From assembly GCF_902167145.1 (NCBI RefSeq), contig NC_050105.1:122157898-122221897 (forward strand): a stretch of DNA of 64,000 nt, written 5' to 3'. Each line of letters starts with the position of its first letter. Position 1 is the first letter of the stretch. The position numbers and the translations under genes were made by a program. This document shows, piece by piece, positions 52,745 through 64,000 of this stretch. Under the pieces are notes generated by a model that was not told the origin of the DNA, did not search any database, and saw nothing but the letters and a program-made list of their open reading frames with translations. The DNA comes from Zea mays (taxonomy: Eukaryota; Streptophyta; Magnoliopsida; Poales; Poaceae).

Positions 52745-54479
52745 CCTGCCGAAGCCAAGACAAAGTCGGCCGAAGAGCCACAACCGAAGATAGCAGCGGA
52801 GCAGGTGAAAGCCTTGAGTCCATTGCAAGAAATAGAACTACCGAAGGTACAAAAGATTGCTTCGGTTACTCCAAAGAGAAGGAGGATGGACAGCGTATTG
52901 GACGTTGTTATAGAATCAATGAAGGTGTCAACTCTGTTGAGGCTGGTACAGCGCAGGCTACAATTGAGGCTGGGCCCTCAACCCCCACTGAAGCAAGACC
53001 TTCGGGGGCCACTGAGGAGGGTGCTGAAACAAGGCCTTCGGAGGCTACCGAGGGACCATCAATGTTAAGAAAAGATAGTGCTACCGAAGAATCTGGGTTC
53101 CCTACCCCCGGAGCCCCTGCCGAGGAATTGGATTTCATAGTGCGTCATGCTTCAGGGAAAAAATTATCAAATGAACAAATTGCCGAAGCGCAGCATTATG
53201 CCAGGGATCTACAGTTCCCTCGAGGGTCCTTGGTGTATGGTGGGGATGATGAAGATGACTTCCTTTATTGTCTACCTAACAATAAAGAGATTCATGTCTG
53301 TCGGGAGATGGCAGACAATATAGGATATCCGAAGCTTGAGTTAGGTTTGTCTGCAATGACGAAGGACCAACTCGCAGATAGCCTTGCCTATAACAGTCTG
53401 AAGGTAGGAGCACTTTAACTTGTTAGAAAGCAGATTATTTTTGTAGTTTATTTCCTTTTCAATATGTGCTCATTGTTTATTTTTGTAGGGCTTAATTCTG
53501 AGCAAGGCTTTGAAGGCCCAAAAGAAAGCAGAAGATGAAAGCTGCTAGCTAGCGCTTGGAAATCTTCGATCAGAAGTTATCACACTAAGGAATGAAGCTC
53601 TTGAAAAGACAAAATACTACTCTCCTTAGTGGATAGGCTGAAAGCCAGCGAAGCCCAGCTGAACGGACAAGCCGAAGTTCACAAAGCCGAGGTTGAAGGT
53701 TTAAAGAAGAAACTTGCTGAAATGAATGAAGATTTCAAAGTTGCGAAGGCAAAAAAAGAAATAAGTGAAATGGAAACAGCGAGGGTGCAGAAAAATATTG
53801 AAGAACTTCGGGATTCTAGAGAAAAATGCTACAAAGTCTCCATGGATTGTGTGAGAAAACTAAAAGATAGTTTTGTAAAGGTGGGTGCATACTCATCAGA
53901 GCAAAAAATTATCCGAGGCGATCCCGAAGGAGTTATACAATGGATCGGTGAAGAGGTGGAGATTTCTGTTCCTTCGCCAGTGCCCGAGGGGTTACAACAG
54001 TTTTGGAGAAAAGTGGCTATGAACATGTTAAGACAACAGCCCAAGCAGAAGCCATCTTCTCTGTAGATGATATAAAAGAACCTTCAACCGAAGCTACTTC
54101 GATGGGCGATAAATTCTATTCCGATAATTGGATGAAGGGCGGTCGTGAGATGGCCGATGAAGCTATAAAGAAGAGTGAAAAAGAATCGCACGATACCCGA
54201 GTGGAGGCAAAGGAAGCTGAAGAAGCTGTTGAACGCACATTGATTATAGGTATCCTTTTAAAAGCTTTTTGCCTCGTTATTTGTTTATAGCTTCGAAAAT
54301 TCATCATTATGCTTTTTATTAATATCGGCCTTTCGCCACCACCGGAGCCATACAATCCTAAGGCGGATCCAATTATGAAAGAGGCTTTAGATGTGATGAA
54401 AATTGCTAACGAGGTTGTTGACGAAGTCATCGACAAACTTTTGCATGAAGCCACCGAAAGAATACTGAAGGTAGACTAG

Positions 54480-54940
54480 ATTCCTGTTTACTAGAAAATG
54501 TAATATTTGTGTATGAGTCAGACATCAAATATTTATATGTATATTAATGTAATATGTTTCTTTGTGATGCATGAAATTTGTGTACATACCATTTTTGAGG
54601 CTTCGACGAAAAAACACCTTCCCTTCTTTTCATGCTTCGCAAAGAAAAAATCGCCCCCTCTATTGGTTGAATACCTCATTCTTTGCCACGGCTGTTGTAC
54701 AATAACATTGCTGACGAAGATTTCCCTGTTGTGTAAGATTATGTCTGCCAAAGGTGTACTTTGTGTTTTCAGCACATTGTTTCATAATCCATCAAATATT
54801 TTTGGAGGAGCATTCTTCCTTCTCCACAATTTTCTAGCTGATGCGATATGATGTTTGATGTAATGCTATGCGAAATGATGTAATGGTATGATGCGATATG
54901 ATGTTTATGTCGAAGATGAGCACCTACACGAAACACACAC
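54480..54940. other. Noncoding region after the antisense gene, copy 2
   Basis: Equivalent to 30739-31200 of copy 1, including GAAAAAACACCTTCCCTTCT near 54608 and ATGATG-rich DNA near 54840-54900. No ORF of interest. Confidence 0.5.
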
Positions 54941-54944
54941 CCAG

Positions 54945-55860
54945 ACTCTGCATTCCCTTATGAACGACTTTGGAGTCTCTTCACCTTTTACTTAGGTGGT
55001 ATTTTAGCTCTGCATTCCCTTAGGAACGACTTTGGAGCGAAGCTATGCATCCCCTTAGGAACGACTTTGGAGTTTCTTCACCTCTGATTTAGGTGGTATT
55101 TAGGGCCCGTTTGGCAAAGCTCCAGCTCCTGCTTCTTTAGCTCCAGATCCTGATCCTCGTGAGGAGCTGATCCTCCTGATTCTCCTAGAGAATCAAAGTC
55201 ATTTTGAAAACCGTTTGGCAAGTAAACTGATTCTTGTCTGCTGAGAGTTGGTGGTATATGGCGATTGTCTGTTTTGCCCTTTGCAGTTCAACTTTGTTAC
55301 AAACCAATAAGTAGGATGCATATACGGAAAAAAATTATAAAACAATAACATATAAAATATTTCCATCATAGTAGTGCATAAAATGGTCTCAAATGTTTAA
55401 TCCATAAATTGGCTCGTTATGTTTTTGTCCAATAGCAATTGCGGGTAATTTCGATCAAACTTTAAGGGGAGGTCCATATTTGGTTGGTTGAGGAGCTGTT
55501 TTAAGGGAGGGTGGAGCAGGTTTTTTTAGATCTCACCTTTCTTCACAAAAACGACTCCCAATCTTTCGGCTCCACACGAGAATCAGTTAAAAAAATACCC
55601 GTTTGGCACGGCTCCTCTAGATCCTCGCTTAGAATCAGGAGCTAGAGCTGTGCCAAACGGGCCCTTAAGCTCTGCATCCCCTTAGGAACGACTTTGGAGC
55701 TTCTTCACCTTTGATTTAGGTGGCATTTTGGCTCTGCATCCCCTTTAGGAACGACTTTTGAGCTTCGGAACTTACACTGTGCTCCCTTAGGAATGGCTTT
55801 GTAGCTTCAGAACTTACTCTGCGCTCCCTTAGGAACGGCTTTATAGTTTCAGAACTTAAT
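54945..55860. repeat. Tandem repeats of copy 2, interrupted by a MITE
   Basis: Units containing CCCTTAGGAACGACTTTGGA plus TTCTTCACCTTT and TTAGGTGG occur about three times before 55102 and about four times after 55665, increasingly diverged. They correspond to the 64-bp array of copy 1. Confidence 0.75.
55103..55664. mobile_element. PIF/Harbinger (Tourist-like) MITE, 562 bp
   Basis: Inverted ends GGGCCCGTTTGGCA and TGCCAAACGGGCCC are perfect over 14 bp; an AGCTC tract follows inside. TTA flanks both sides (55100-55102 and 55665-55667), the Harbinger target duplication. No ORF. It sits inside the copy 2 tandem repeats, so it is younger than that element. Confidence 0.85.
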
Positions 55861-56084
55861 TCTGTCACACTCGATGGTGTAACGACAATATCATTATATC
55901 AAGTTTTCTTTCAAGAAAATATAAAAGACAGAAAGAGTTAAGATACATCAAATCATCATATTTCTTGGCCGAGCCATTGTAGTCCTTTTAGTAGATATGC
56001 TTAGACTCAGGCACAATGTTGTTGACTGTGCGAGCTTCGGACTCCTCCCGAAGGTCACGCTGTTGCTGAGTATGATTGCGCCCT

Positions 56085-56504
56085 TCTAGCTATTGATTAT
56101 GGATTAGTGGTGGTGGTGGTGGCAACTGGGGCCAGGAAGCTTGGGAATGGCTTGCCGAAGCAACAGAAGCCGTAGGTTGTTGATTGCCTACGTATTCTGG
56201 GATGTATGGAGAATAACACGAAGCAGTGTGGAGGACTTGCTTCGGCTGGCTCTGCCGCACCTCAGCTTCGACAATTCCTTCTGCTTCTGAATTATGACCT
56301 GGCATGTCCTTGTTGTGTGGCCCTTGTCCTTGCCTAAAAAAAGACAGTACAACTTTCTAGGTTGATTGCCAAACCTTCCTCCAGTGAAACTTCTTCCTCC
56401 TCTGCCCCTCGAAGTCGGTGGTCTGAAAGAAGTCTGCTGCATGCTCGAAGACTAAGAACTGTGATGGCTATGCTGAACATTGCTGGCCCTTTCATCATTG
56501 GCAT
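56085..56504 (-). pseudogene. gag: Gag C-terminal remnant of gypsy-like copy 2
   Basis: The minus strand carries a Gly/Arg-rich stretch (FRPPTSRGRGGRSF) and a knuckle-like CLFLGKDKGHTTRTC. It then reads SQPKQVLHTASCYSPYIPEY and a Pro-rich end, clearly matching Gag of copy 1. The second Cys of the knuckle is replaced (CLFL rather than CLFC) and the frame shifts between the two blocks. It is cut at about 56504 by the Sirevirus. Non-functional. Confidence 0.75.
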
Positions 56505-57773
56505 TGATGAAAGGGAAATGTGCCCTTGGGCCATTTCTAAGTATTTTGGTGATTTATTGTCCAACACAAGTGCTTAAATGATAAACTATGCAAAATGGTG
56601 GATAAGGTGAAAATCAATACAAAGGTATGACTCTAGACTTAGTACATTGGTTTTTTGTGTACTAACATGGTTGTCTAAGTGCTAGAATCAGAGAAAATAC
56701 AATTGGAAAAGCTTGGCTCGAAGCAGCCAAGAGTCTGCTCAGTCTGGGTGCACCGGACTGTCCGGTGGTGCACCGGACAGTGTCCGGTGCGCCAGGCTGG
56801 CGGCTGTCAACTGGCTGCTCTCGGGACTTCGTCGGCGGTGAACGACTAAAATTCACCGGACTGTCTGGTGTGCACCGGACTGTCCGGTGAGCCAATAGCC
56901 GGCCGGGCCAACGGTCGGCCGCGTAATCCGCGCGCGACGCGTGGCAGAGCCAACGGTTAGAAGGGGGCACCGGACTGTCCGGTGTGCACCGGACTGTCCG
57001 GTGTGCACTGGACAGTGTCCGGTGCGCCAACGGCTCTGAACCGCCAACGGTCGGCTTCGCCAAAGAAGGAAAGAAATCCGCACCAGACAGTGTCCGGTGG
57101 TGCACCAGACTGTCCGGTGCGCCAGGCGACAGAAGGCAAGAATTGCCTTCCTAGAATGCTCTCAACGGCTCCTAGCTGCCTTGGGGCTATAAAAGGGACC
57201 CCTAGGCGCATGGAGGAGTACACCAAGCATTCCTTGAGCATTGTTGATCATTCACACTTCATTCTTGCGCACTTGTTCGACATTCTTAGTGATTTGAGCT
57301 CCGTTCTAGTGAGAACCTCGAGATATTGTCTTGAGCTCAAGTCTTGATCTTGTGTGTGCATATTTGCTGTGGTTTTGAGTGTGTTGCTTCCCTCCCTTAC
57401 TCTAGTGCTTCATTTTGATTCTTATTGTAAGGGCGAGAGACTCCAAGTTGTGGAGATTCCTCGCAAACGGGAAAGAGTAAAGCAAAGAAGATCACCGTGG
57501 TATTCAAGTTGATCATTGGATCACTTGAGAGGAGTTGAGTGCAACTCTCGTTCGTTGGGACGCCACAACGTGGAGTAGGCAAGTTTTGTACTTGGCCGAA
57601 CCACGGGATAAATCCTCGTGTCTCTTGTGCTTGTCCTTATTGTGTCTATTGTGCTTCACAAGAGCTCTCCTCTCTACTCACTTGATTTCATTGTTCTAAC
57701 TCTTAATCAAGTTTGTGGTGTTAAGTTTTAAGTTTTACAGGATCACCTATTCACCCCCCTCTAGGTGCTCTCA
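56505..57773 (+). repeat. 5' LTR of Sirevirus 2, about 1269 bp
   Basis: Starts TGATGAAAGGGAAATG (or three bases later at TGAAAGGG) and ends CTAGGTGCTCTCA. It contains four perfect or near-perfect CACCGGACTGTCCGGTG palindromes (56751-56767, 56873-56889, 56968-56984, 56987-57003) and a TATA box TATAAAA at 57188-57194. Confidence 0.85.
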
Positions 57774-57774
57774 A

Positions 57775-57789
57775 TTGGTATCGGAGCCG
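57775..57789 (+). promoter_or_regulatory. Primer-binding site of Sirevirus 2
   Basis: TTGGTATCGGAGCCG follows the LTR. One substitution (A to G) from the usual TGGTATCAGAGC. Confidence 0.85.
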
Positions 57790-57823
57790 TTCTCTTCAAG
57801 AAAGGGACTAATCGCCCGAAGAG

Positions 57824-60209
57824 ATGGATCCTAAGGGCAAGGGGATGGTGGTCAACGATAAGGAGAAGGAGTCCTTCGTCAATGATCCAAAGGATGACAA
57901 GCCTACTGACTCAGGCTCGAGCCACAAAAGGAAAGATGGGAGGAAGAAGAAAACAAGGCGCATCAAGGAAATAGTCTACTACGACAGCGATGAATCTTCC
58001 TCTTCCCAAAAGGACGACGACAACGACTACGAGAAAAAGAAGACGGTTAATTCGAACTTTTCCTTTGATTATTCTCGTATTCCGCAAAGTTCCAATGCTC
58101 ATTTGCTTTCCATTCCCCTCGGTAACCCCCCCCCCCCCCCACTTTGATGGAGAGGACTACGGATTTTGGAGTCACAAAATGCGTAGCCACTTGTTCTCTC
58201 TCCATCCAAGTATATGGGAGATAGTGGAAAATGGAATGCACTTTGATAGTACGGATAGTCCCATGTTCATTAATGAGCAAATTCACAAAAATGCACAAGC
58301 TACTACTGTTCTTCTGGCTTCATTGTGCAGGGATGAATACCATAAGGTGAGCGGCTTGGATAACGCCAAGCAGATTTGGGACACCCTCAAAATCTCACAT
58401 GAGGGGAACGACGTCACCATGCTCACCAAGATGGAGTTGGTGGAGGGCGAACTTGGTAGATTCACAATGATCAGGGGCGAGGAGCCAACTCAAACATACA
58501 ACCGGCTCAAGACCCTCGTCAACAAAATAAGGAGCTATGGAAGCACACGATGGATGGACCACGACGTCGTTCGCCTAATGCTAAGGTCTTTTACTGTCCT
58601 TGATCCACATCTTGTGAACAATATTCGTGAGAATCCTAGGTACACCAAGATGATGCCCGAGGAGATCCTTGGAAAGTTTGTAAGCGGACGGATGATGATC
58701 AAGGAAGCAAGATATGTTGACGATGCGTTGAACGGCCCAATCCACGAGCCTCAAACCGTTGCTCTCAAAGCAACAAGGAGCAAGGAAGCGCTACCTAGCA
58801 AGGTGGCACAAGTTGAGGCGGCCGGGCTTAATGATGAAGAGATGGCACTCATCATTAAGCGTTTCAAGACGGCGCTAAGGGGTCGCAAGGAGCATCCAAA
58901 CAAGACCAAGACGAAGGGGAAGCGTTCATGCTTCAAATGTGGTAAGATTGGTCATTTTATCGCTAACTGTCCTGATAATGATAGTGACCAGGAACAAGGG
59001 AACAAGAGGGAAAAGAAGAAAGCTTACAATAAGGCTAAGGGCGAGGCACACCTTGGAAAGGAGTGGGACTCGGATTGTTCATCGTCCGACTCCGACAATG
59101 AAGGACTCGCCGCCACCGCCTTCAACAAGTCGGCCCTCTTCCCCAACGAGCATCACACCTGCCTCATGGCAAGGGAAAAGAAGGTAAGCACTCGTGATAC
59201 TAGTACTTACGCTTCCTCAAGTGATGAAGAATCTAGCGATGATGAAATAGACTATTCATGTTTATTCAAGGGCCTAGATAGAACTAAGGTAGATAAGATT
59301 AATGAATTAATTGATGCCTTGAATGATAAAAATAGGTTGTTAGAAAAGCAAGAGGATCTTTTGTATGAAGAACATGATAAGTTTGTAGAGGCACAAAAAT
59401 CCCTTGCTTTAGAAATTAAAAGAAATGAAATGCTTTCTTGTGAATTGTCTACATGCCATGACTCGATTTCTAGTTTAAAGAGCATAAATGATGATTTGAA
59501 TGCTAAGTTAGAAACAGCTAATAAATCAACATCTTGTGTAGAACATGTTGCAATTTGCAATAGGTGTAAAGATTTTAATGTTGATGCATGTAGTGAACAT
59601 CTAGTGTCAATTTCTAATTTGAATGATGAAGTGGCTAGTCTTAATGCCCAACTTAAGACTAGCAAGAGTGAATTTGACAAACTAAAATTTGCAAGGGATG
59701 CCTACACGATTGGTAGACACCCCTCAATTAAGGATGGTCTTGGCTTCAAGAGGGAAGTCAAGAACTTAACAAGCCATAAGGCTTCCATCTCCGCCAAGGA
59801 GAAAGGGAAGGCCCCTATGGCTAGTAGGGCTCAAAAGAACCATGCTTTCATGTATCATGATAGGAGACATTCTAGGAATGTTTATAGAAGTTATGATGCT
59901 TTTGAATCTCATGCCATGATTGCTTCTAGTTCTTCTATTATGCATGATAGAAATGTGGCTAGGAAAAATGTCATTCATCATGTGCCTAGGAGAAATGTTC
60001 ATGTACCTAGGAAAATAAGTAATGAACCTTCTACAATTTATCATGCTTTAAATGCTTCCTTTGCTATTTGTAGAAAGGATAAGAAGGTGGTTGCTAGAAA
60101 ATTAGGGGCAAAATGCAAGGGAGATAAAACTTGCATTTGGGTCCGTAAGGCTATTTGTACTAACCTTGTAGGACCCAACATGAGTTGGGTACCTAAGACC
60201 CAAGTCTAA
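57824..60209 (+). pseudogene. gag: Sirevirus 2 Gag, frameshifted
   Basis: Starts MDPKGKGMVVNDKEKESFVN; Lys/Ser-rich. A run of 15 C (58126-58140) breaks the frame; the remainder is open in another frame to 60209. The Gag domain includes FWSHKMRSHLFSLHPSIWEI and KTLVNKIRSYGSTRW. The zinc knuckle CFKCGKIGHFIANC starts at 58929, followed by acidic stretches and a coiled coil (59250-59690). The end has ICRKDKKVVARKL and Trp-Val motifs (CIWVRK, MSWVPKTQV). Without the homopolymer slip this would be a typical Sirevirus Gag of about 790 aa. The slip could also be a sequencing error. The TAA at 60207 is in frame with pol. Confidence 0.85.
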
Positions 60210-62644
60210 ATTGCCTTGCAGGTTTATGCATCCGAGGGCTCAAGCTGGATCATCGACAGCGGATGCACAAACCACATGACGGGGGAGAAGAAGATGTTCT
60301 CTTCCTACGTCAAGAACAAGGATCCCCAAGATTCAATCATATTCGGTGATGGGAACCAAGACAAGGTGAAAGGGTTAGGAAAAATTGCTATTTCATCCGA
60401 GCACTCTATTTCTAATGTGTTCTTAGTTGAGTCGCTTGGGTATAACTTGTTGTCTATGAGTCAACTTTGTAATATGGGATATAACTGTTTATTCACAAAT
60501 GTAGATGTGTCTGTTTTTAGAAGAAGTGATGGTTCATTAGCTTTTAAGGGTGTACTAGACGTCAAACTTTATTTAGTTGATTTTGCAAAAGAGGAGGCCG
60601 ATCTAGATGCATGCTTAATTGCTAAGACTAGCATGGGCTGGCTGTGGCATCGCCGTTTAGCACATGTGGGGATGAAGAACCTTCACAAGCTTCTAAAGGG
60701 AGAACACATGATAGGTCTAACTAATGTAACTTTCTAAAAAGATAGACCTTGTGCAGCTTGTCAAGCAGGTAAATAGGTGGGAAGCTCTCATCATGCCAAA
60801 AATGTGATGACAACATCAAGACCCCTGGAGTTACTTCATATGGACCTCTTCGGACCCGTCGCCTATCTAAGTATAGGAGGAAGTAAGTATGGTCTTGTTA
60901 TAGTTGATGATTTTTCCCGCTTCACTTGGGTATTCTTTTTGCAGGATAAATCTGAAACCCAAGGGACCCTCAAGCGCTTCCTAAGGAGAGTCCAAAACGA
61001 GTTTGAGCTTAAAGTGAAGAAGATAAGGAGCGACAATGGGTCCGAGTTCAAGAACCTTCAAGTGGAGGAGTACCTTGAGGAGGAAGGAATCAAGCACGAG
61101 TTCTCCGCTCCCTACACACCACAGCAAAATGGTGTGGTAGAGAGGAAGAACAGGACGCTACTAGACATGGCGAGGACGATGCTTGGTGAATTCAAGACGC
61201 CCGAACGGTTTTGGACAGAAGCCGTGAGCACGGCTTGCCACGCCATAAACCGGGTCTACCTTCACCGCCTCCTCAAGAAGACTTCATATGAGCTTCTAAC
61301 CGGTAACAAACCCAATGTGTCTTACTTTCGTGTATTTGGGAGCAAATGTTACATTCTAGTGAAGAAAGGTAGAAATTCCAAGTTCGCTCCCAAAGCTGTA
61401 GAAGGGTTTTTGCTAGGTTATGACTCAAATACAAAGGCATATAGGGTCTTCAACAAATCATCGGGTTTGGTTGAAGTCTCTAGCGACGTTGTATTTGATG
61501 AGACTAATGGCTCTCCAAGAGAGCAAGTTGTTGATCTTGATGATGTAGATGAAGAAGACGTTCCAACGGCCGCAATGCGCACCATGGCGATTGGAGATGT
61601 GAGGCCACTGGAACAAAAGGAGCAAGATCAACCTTCTTCATCAACAATGGTGCATTAGCCAACTCAAGGTGATGAACAGGTTCATCAAGAAGAAGCGTGT
61701 GATCAAGGGGGAGCACAAGATGATCATGTAATGGAGGAAGAAGCACAACCGGCACCTCCAACCCAAGTTCGAGCAACGATTCAAAGGAATCATCCCGTCG
61801 ACCAAATATTGGGTGACATAAGCAAGGGAGTAACTACTCATTCTAGATTAGTTAATTTTTGTGAGCATTATTCCTTTGTCTCTTCTATTGAGCCTTTCAG
61901 GGTAGAAGAGGCCTTGCTAGATCCGGACTGGGTGTTGGCCATGCAAGAGGAGCTCAACAACTTCAAGAGGAATGAAGTTTGGACACTGGTGCCTCGTCCT
62001 AAGCAAAACGTTGTGGGAACCAAGTGGGTGTTCCGCAACAAACAAGACGAGCACGGAGTGGTGACAAGGAACAAGGCACGACTTGTGGCAAAAGGTTATG
62101 CCCAAGTCGCAGGTTTGGACTTTGAGGAGACTTTTGCTCCTGTGGCTAGGCTAGAGTCAATTCGCATATTATTAGCCTATGCTACTCACCATTCTTTCAG
62201 GTTGTTCCAAATGGATGTGAAGAGCGCTTTCCTCAACGGGCCAATCAAGGAGGAGGTGTACGTGGAGCAACCCCCTGGCTTCGAGGATGAACGGTACCCC
62301 GACCACGTGTGTAAGCTCTCTAAGGCGCTCTATGGACTTAAGCAAGCCCCAAGAGCATGGTATGAATGCCTTAGAGACTTTTTAATTGCTAATGCTTTCA
62401 AGGTTCGGAAAGCCGATCCAACGTTATTCACTAAGACTTGTGATGGTGATTTATTTGTGTGCCAAATTTATGTCGACGACATAATATTTGGTTCTACTAA
62501 CCAAAAGTCTTGTGAAGAGTTTAGCAGGGTGATGACTCAAAAGTTCGAGATGTCGATGATGGGCGAGTTGAACTACTTCCTTGGGTTCCAAGTGAAGCAA
62601 CTCAAGGATGGGACCTTCATCTCCCAAACGAAGTACACACAAGA
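60210..62644 (+). pseudogene. pol: Sirevirus 2 Pol: protease, integrase, reverse transcriptase (truncated by insertion)
   Basis: Continues the gag frame after TAA (60207-60209). Protease reads WIIDSGCTNHMTG and pre-integrase WLWHRRLAHVGMKNLHKLLK. TAA (60735-60737) and TAG (60774-60776) follow shortly after. Integrase has HMDLFGP, RSDNGSEF and GVVERKNRTL. TAG lies at 61656-61658, then an acidic linker. RT carries [24 protein letters not shown] and YVDDIIFGS (about 62467-62493). All breaks are stops in one frame rather than shifts. The protein is cut after ISQTKYTQD at 62644 by the next LTR. Confidence 0.87.
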
Positions 62645-64000
62645 TGTAACACCCCAGGTGTTACTCAGGGTGTCCATCCCAGGGTTACCCCTTTTACCCA
62701 TTATCACATGAAGACTGAATTGGGCAAAGTATACCAAACTTGGAATTCTAGGTCCTAAGCAAGTGTAATCCACCTTGGATGTCATGCCCTAGCTTATCAT
62801 GCACATCTAAGTGGGGATCTCCCAAAACCCTAAAGCAAAACCCCCATAGGCAATGGGAACCCTAATTGAAGCCATGATCAAAAGATCATGTAAACATCAT
62901 GATCATGGTTTGGGCCAAATATAAAAGTTGTAATATACTTAATAACCTACAATTAATAGTAAGGAAGTACCCCCAAAAAGTTTTCAGAAAGGTCCTAAAA
63001 AGATCACCAAAGGTTGAACACAAGGGAGAAATTCAGATTTTGCCTAAGTCAAAAATCAACCCTTGAGCAAAGATCCCACCTGTTCACCTTGATCCCCTCT
63101 TCAAAACCTGTCGACCTAATGGACAAAGTGGCGCCAAATGAACCCTAAAATGCCCTGGAAAAGTTTGAACCCAAGCCAAAACCATTTGACACGAGTTGGC
63201 ACTGGTTTTGTCTCGGTTTGCACAGGGCAGACAGACAAGACTTGGCGCTACCATATCTCCTCAACCAGACCACATCTACTCTTGGAACTCACATGAACTA
63301 GGTAGCTCTAGGTGCAGGGAAGAGATCTCCCACAGGCGGTAGGGCAAGATTCGTACGCCTGGCCGCTCAGCAGAGCGAAGAACACGGGCAGAAGCAACGC
63401 GCTCTGAGCTCGCCAGGGCACGCCCGCGCGCGCCCCGCGTGCCCGCATCGCGCCAAACGGTCGAACCGACGCCCCGGCCGCATCCGCGCCTATAAAACCC
63501 GCCCCAGCGCTCGGTTGCCTTCCCCATTGCCTCCTCCGTACCTCGCCTGTCTTGCCCGAGCCAGCCATTGCCTCCGGCGACCTCCCCGCAGCCCGCCAGT
63601 GCCGCCCGAGAGCAACCGCCGTGGCCGACCCCTCTCCCGTCCTCCTCCGTTCGATTCAAGCCCCCAGATAGCTTCCTGGTGAGACCGTGAGCCTTGCTCA
63701 AGCTTGAACCGAGGGCCCGCGTCACCGGAGAAGCCAAATCGCGCTCATCGGAGTTCAAGAACTCGCCGGCGCACGTGGACCGGGTAAACCCCTTCACCAT
63801 TTCCCGATTCGTTGCGCGCATGGCCTCTGTGTCATCCCGTGAAGCTCCTCGTGCCCATTAATTGAACTCTCCCGCCGTGGTTTGGCCGGAGCAGGCGCCG
63901 CCGTCGATCCCCGCCGCCTGTGTTCGTGGCCAGGGGAGCTCCGACCACCTCTGACGCCGACCCGCACATCGACGTGACCGTCGTGACCTCCTGAACATCG
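62645..64000. mobile_element. LTR of another retrotransposon, start only
   Basis: TGTAACACCCCAGGTGTTAC begins abruptly inside the Sirevirus 2 RT coding sequence. The first half is AT-rich, the second very GC-rich, with TATAAAA at 63491-63497 on the plus strand. TGTAACACCC is the usual 5' LTR start of many grass gypsy elements, so this is probably an LTR or solo LTR in plus orientation. The right end and target duplication are outside the window. The long minus-strand ORF at 63276-63821 is a composition artefact. Confidence 0.7.

Larger units (their letters stand above)
37950..54479 (+). pseudogene. Antisense gene of gypsy-like copy 2, split by a chromovirus
   Basis: Starts MAGEKKTVDPTMSEFYEAME and aligns along its length with the copy 1 gene (EDRPWRPSHVVFGKS, QYHNNFGCYG, QEHIAYKVWPLG). 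TGA at 38589-38591 replaces the Trp codon of copy 1. Coding is cut at 39248 by the chromovirus and resumes at 52750 with PAEAKTKSAEEPQPKI. The conserved block reads FIVRHASGKKL and CLPNNKEIHVCREMADN. The equivalent intron starts at 53404 (AAG|GTAGGA) and ends before GGCTTAATTCTGAGC (53489). Exon 2 has a TAG near 53547 and further frame slips; the C-terminus (EVIDKLLHEATERILKVD) is kept. Dead copy, useful for defining the gene's conserved parts. Confidence 0.75.
36980..64000 (-). mobile_element. Gypsy-like element without pol (copy 2), with nested insertions; extends past the window
   Basis: Same family as copy 1: LTR, antisense gene, tandem repeats and gag occur in the same order. It is interrupted by a chromovirus (39254-52744), a Harbinger MITE (55103-55664) and a Sirevirus (from about 56505). 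The gag and right LTR beyond the Sirevirus lie outside the window, so the target duplication cannot be checked. It is clearly diverged from copy 1 in LTR and protein. Confidence 0.75.
56505..64000 (+). mobile_element. Second Sirevirus-type Ty1/copia element (Ji-like), incomplete in window
   Basis: LTR, tRNA-iMet-type primer site, gag and pol are in order, with palindrome-rich LTR and protein similarity to Sirevirus 1. At 62645 it is broken by another LTR element; RNase H and the 3' LTR lie beyond the window. Several stops and a poly-C slippage show it is older or more decayed than Sirevirus 1. The family name Ji is from memory. Confidence 0.85.

Noticed and set aside
63276..63821. 181-codon minus-strand ORF near the window end
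   Set aside because: Lies in the GC-rich half of an LTR on the strand opposite its TATA box; no domain seen.

Overview
This is a repeat-dense plant nuclear window, most likely from maize or another Zea. The grounds are two Sirevirus-type Ty1/copia elements whose LTRs carry the CACCGGACTGTCCGGTG palindrome, a 13.5 kb chromovirus with 3.6 kb LTRs, deep nesting of LTR retrotransposons, and a chimera of host-gene fragments ending in a Helitron-like 3' terminus. Nothing looks bacterial or organellar. Identifications come from reading motifs; no database search was run.

Layout. (1) 588-3924: a 14-exon gene with an uninterrupted 725-codon frame, encoding a Ulp1/C48 SUMO-protease-like protein with two tandem C48-like modules, the second with Ser in place of the catalytic Cys. 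(2) About 4.58-13.93 kb: a run of partial host genes: an unidentified gene, Sec14-like, guanylyl cyclase, a BPA1-like RRM gene on the minus strand, WOX13-like, La, ribosome recycling factor and ATP sulfurylase. It ends in a Helitron-like hairpin plus CTAG at 13934. (3) About 15.5-17.29 kb: the decayed right half of a CACTA transposon. (4) 17513-33940: a Ty3/gypsy-like element without pol, on the minus strand, TSD CCGCT. It carries gag and a spliced, oppositely oriented ORF with its own TATA box. Its left LTR is split by a Sirevirus (17604-26732, TSD CATTA). (5) 33941-36979: intergenic DNA with small MITE-like repeats. (6) From 36980 to the end: a second copy of the same gypsy-like family. It is interrupted by a chromovirus (39254-52744, TSD CCTGC), a Harbinger-type MITE (55103-55664, TSD TTA) and a second Sirevirus (from about 56505). 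That Sirevirus is itself interrupted at 62645 by another LTR that runs off the window.

Only the C48 gene looks like an intact cellular gene. The retroelement ORFs carry frameshifts and stops. The nesting gives a relative time order: the gypsy-like hosts are older than the chromovirus and Sireviruses inserted in them. Points most worth checking: the tandem C48 protein with a dead second module, the conserved spliced antisense gene in the pol-less gypsy-like family, the extra ORF upstream of gag in the chromovirus, the perfect inverted repeat around the Sirevirus TATA box, and the acceptor-like gag/pol junction.
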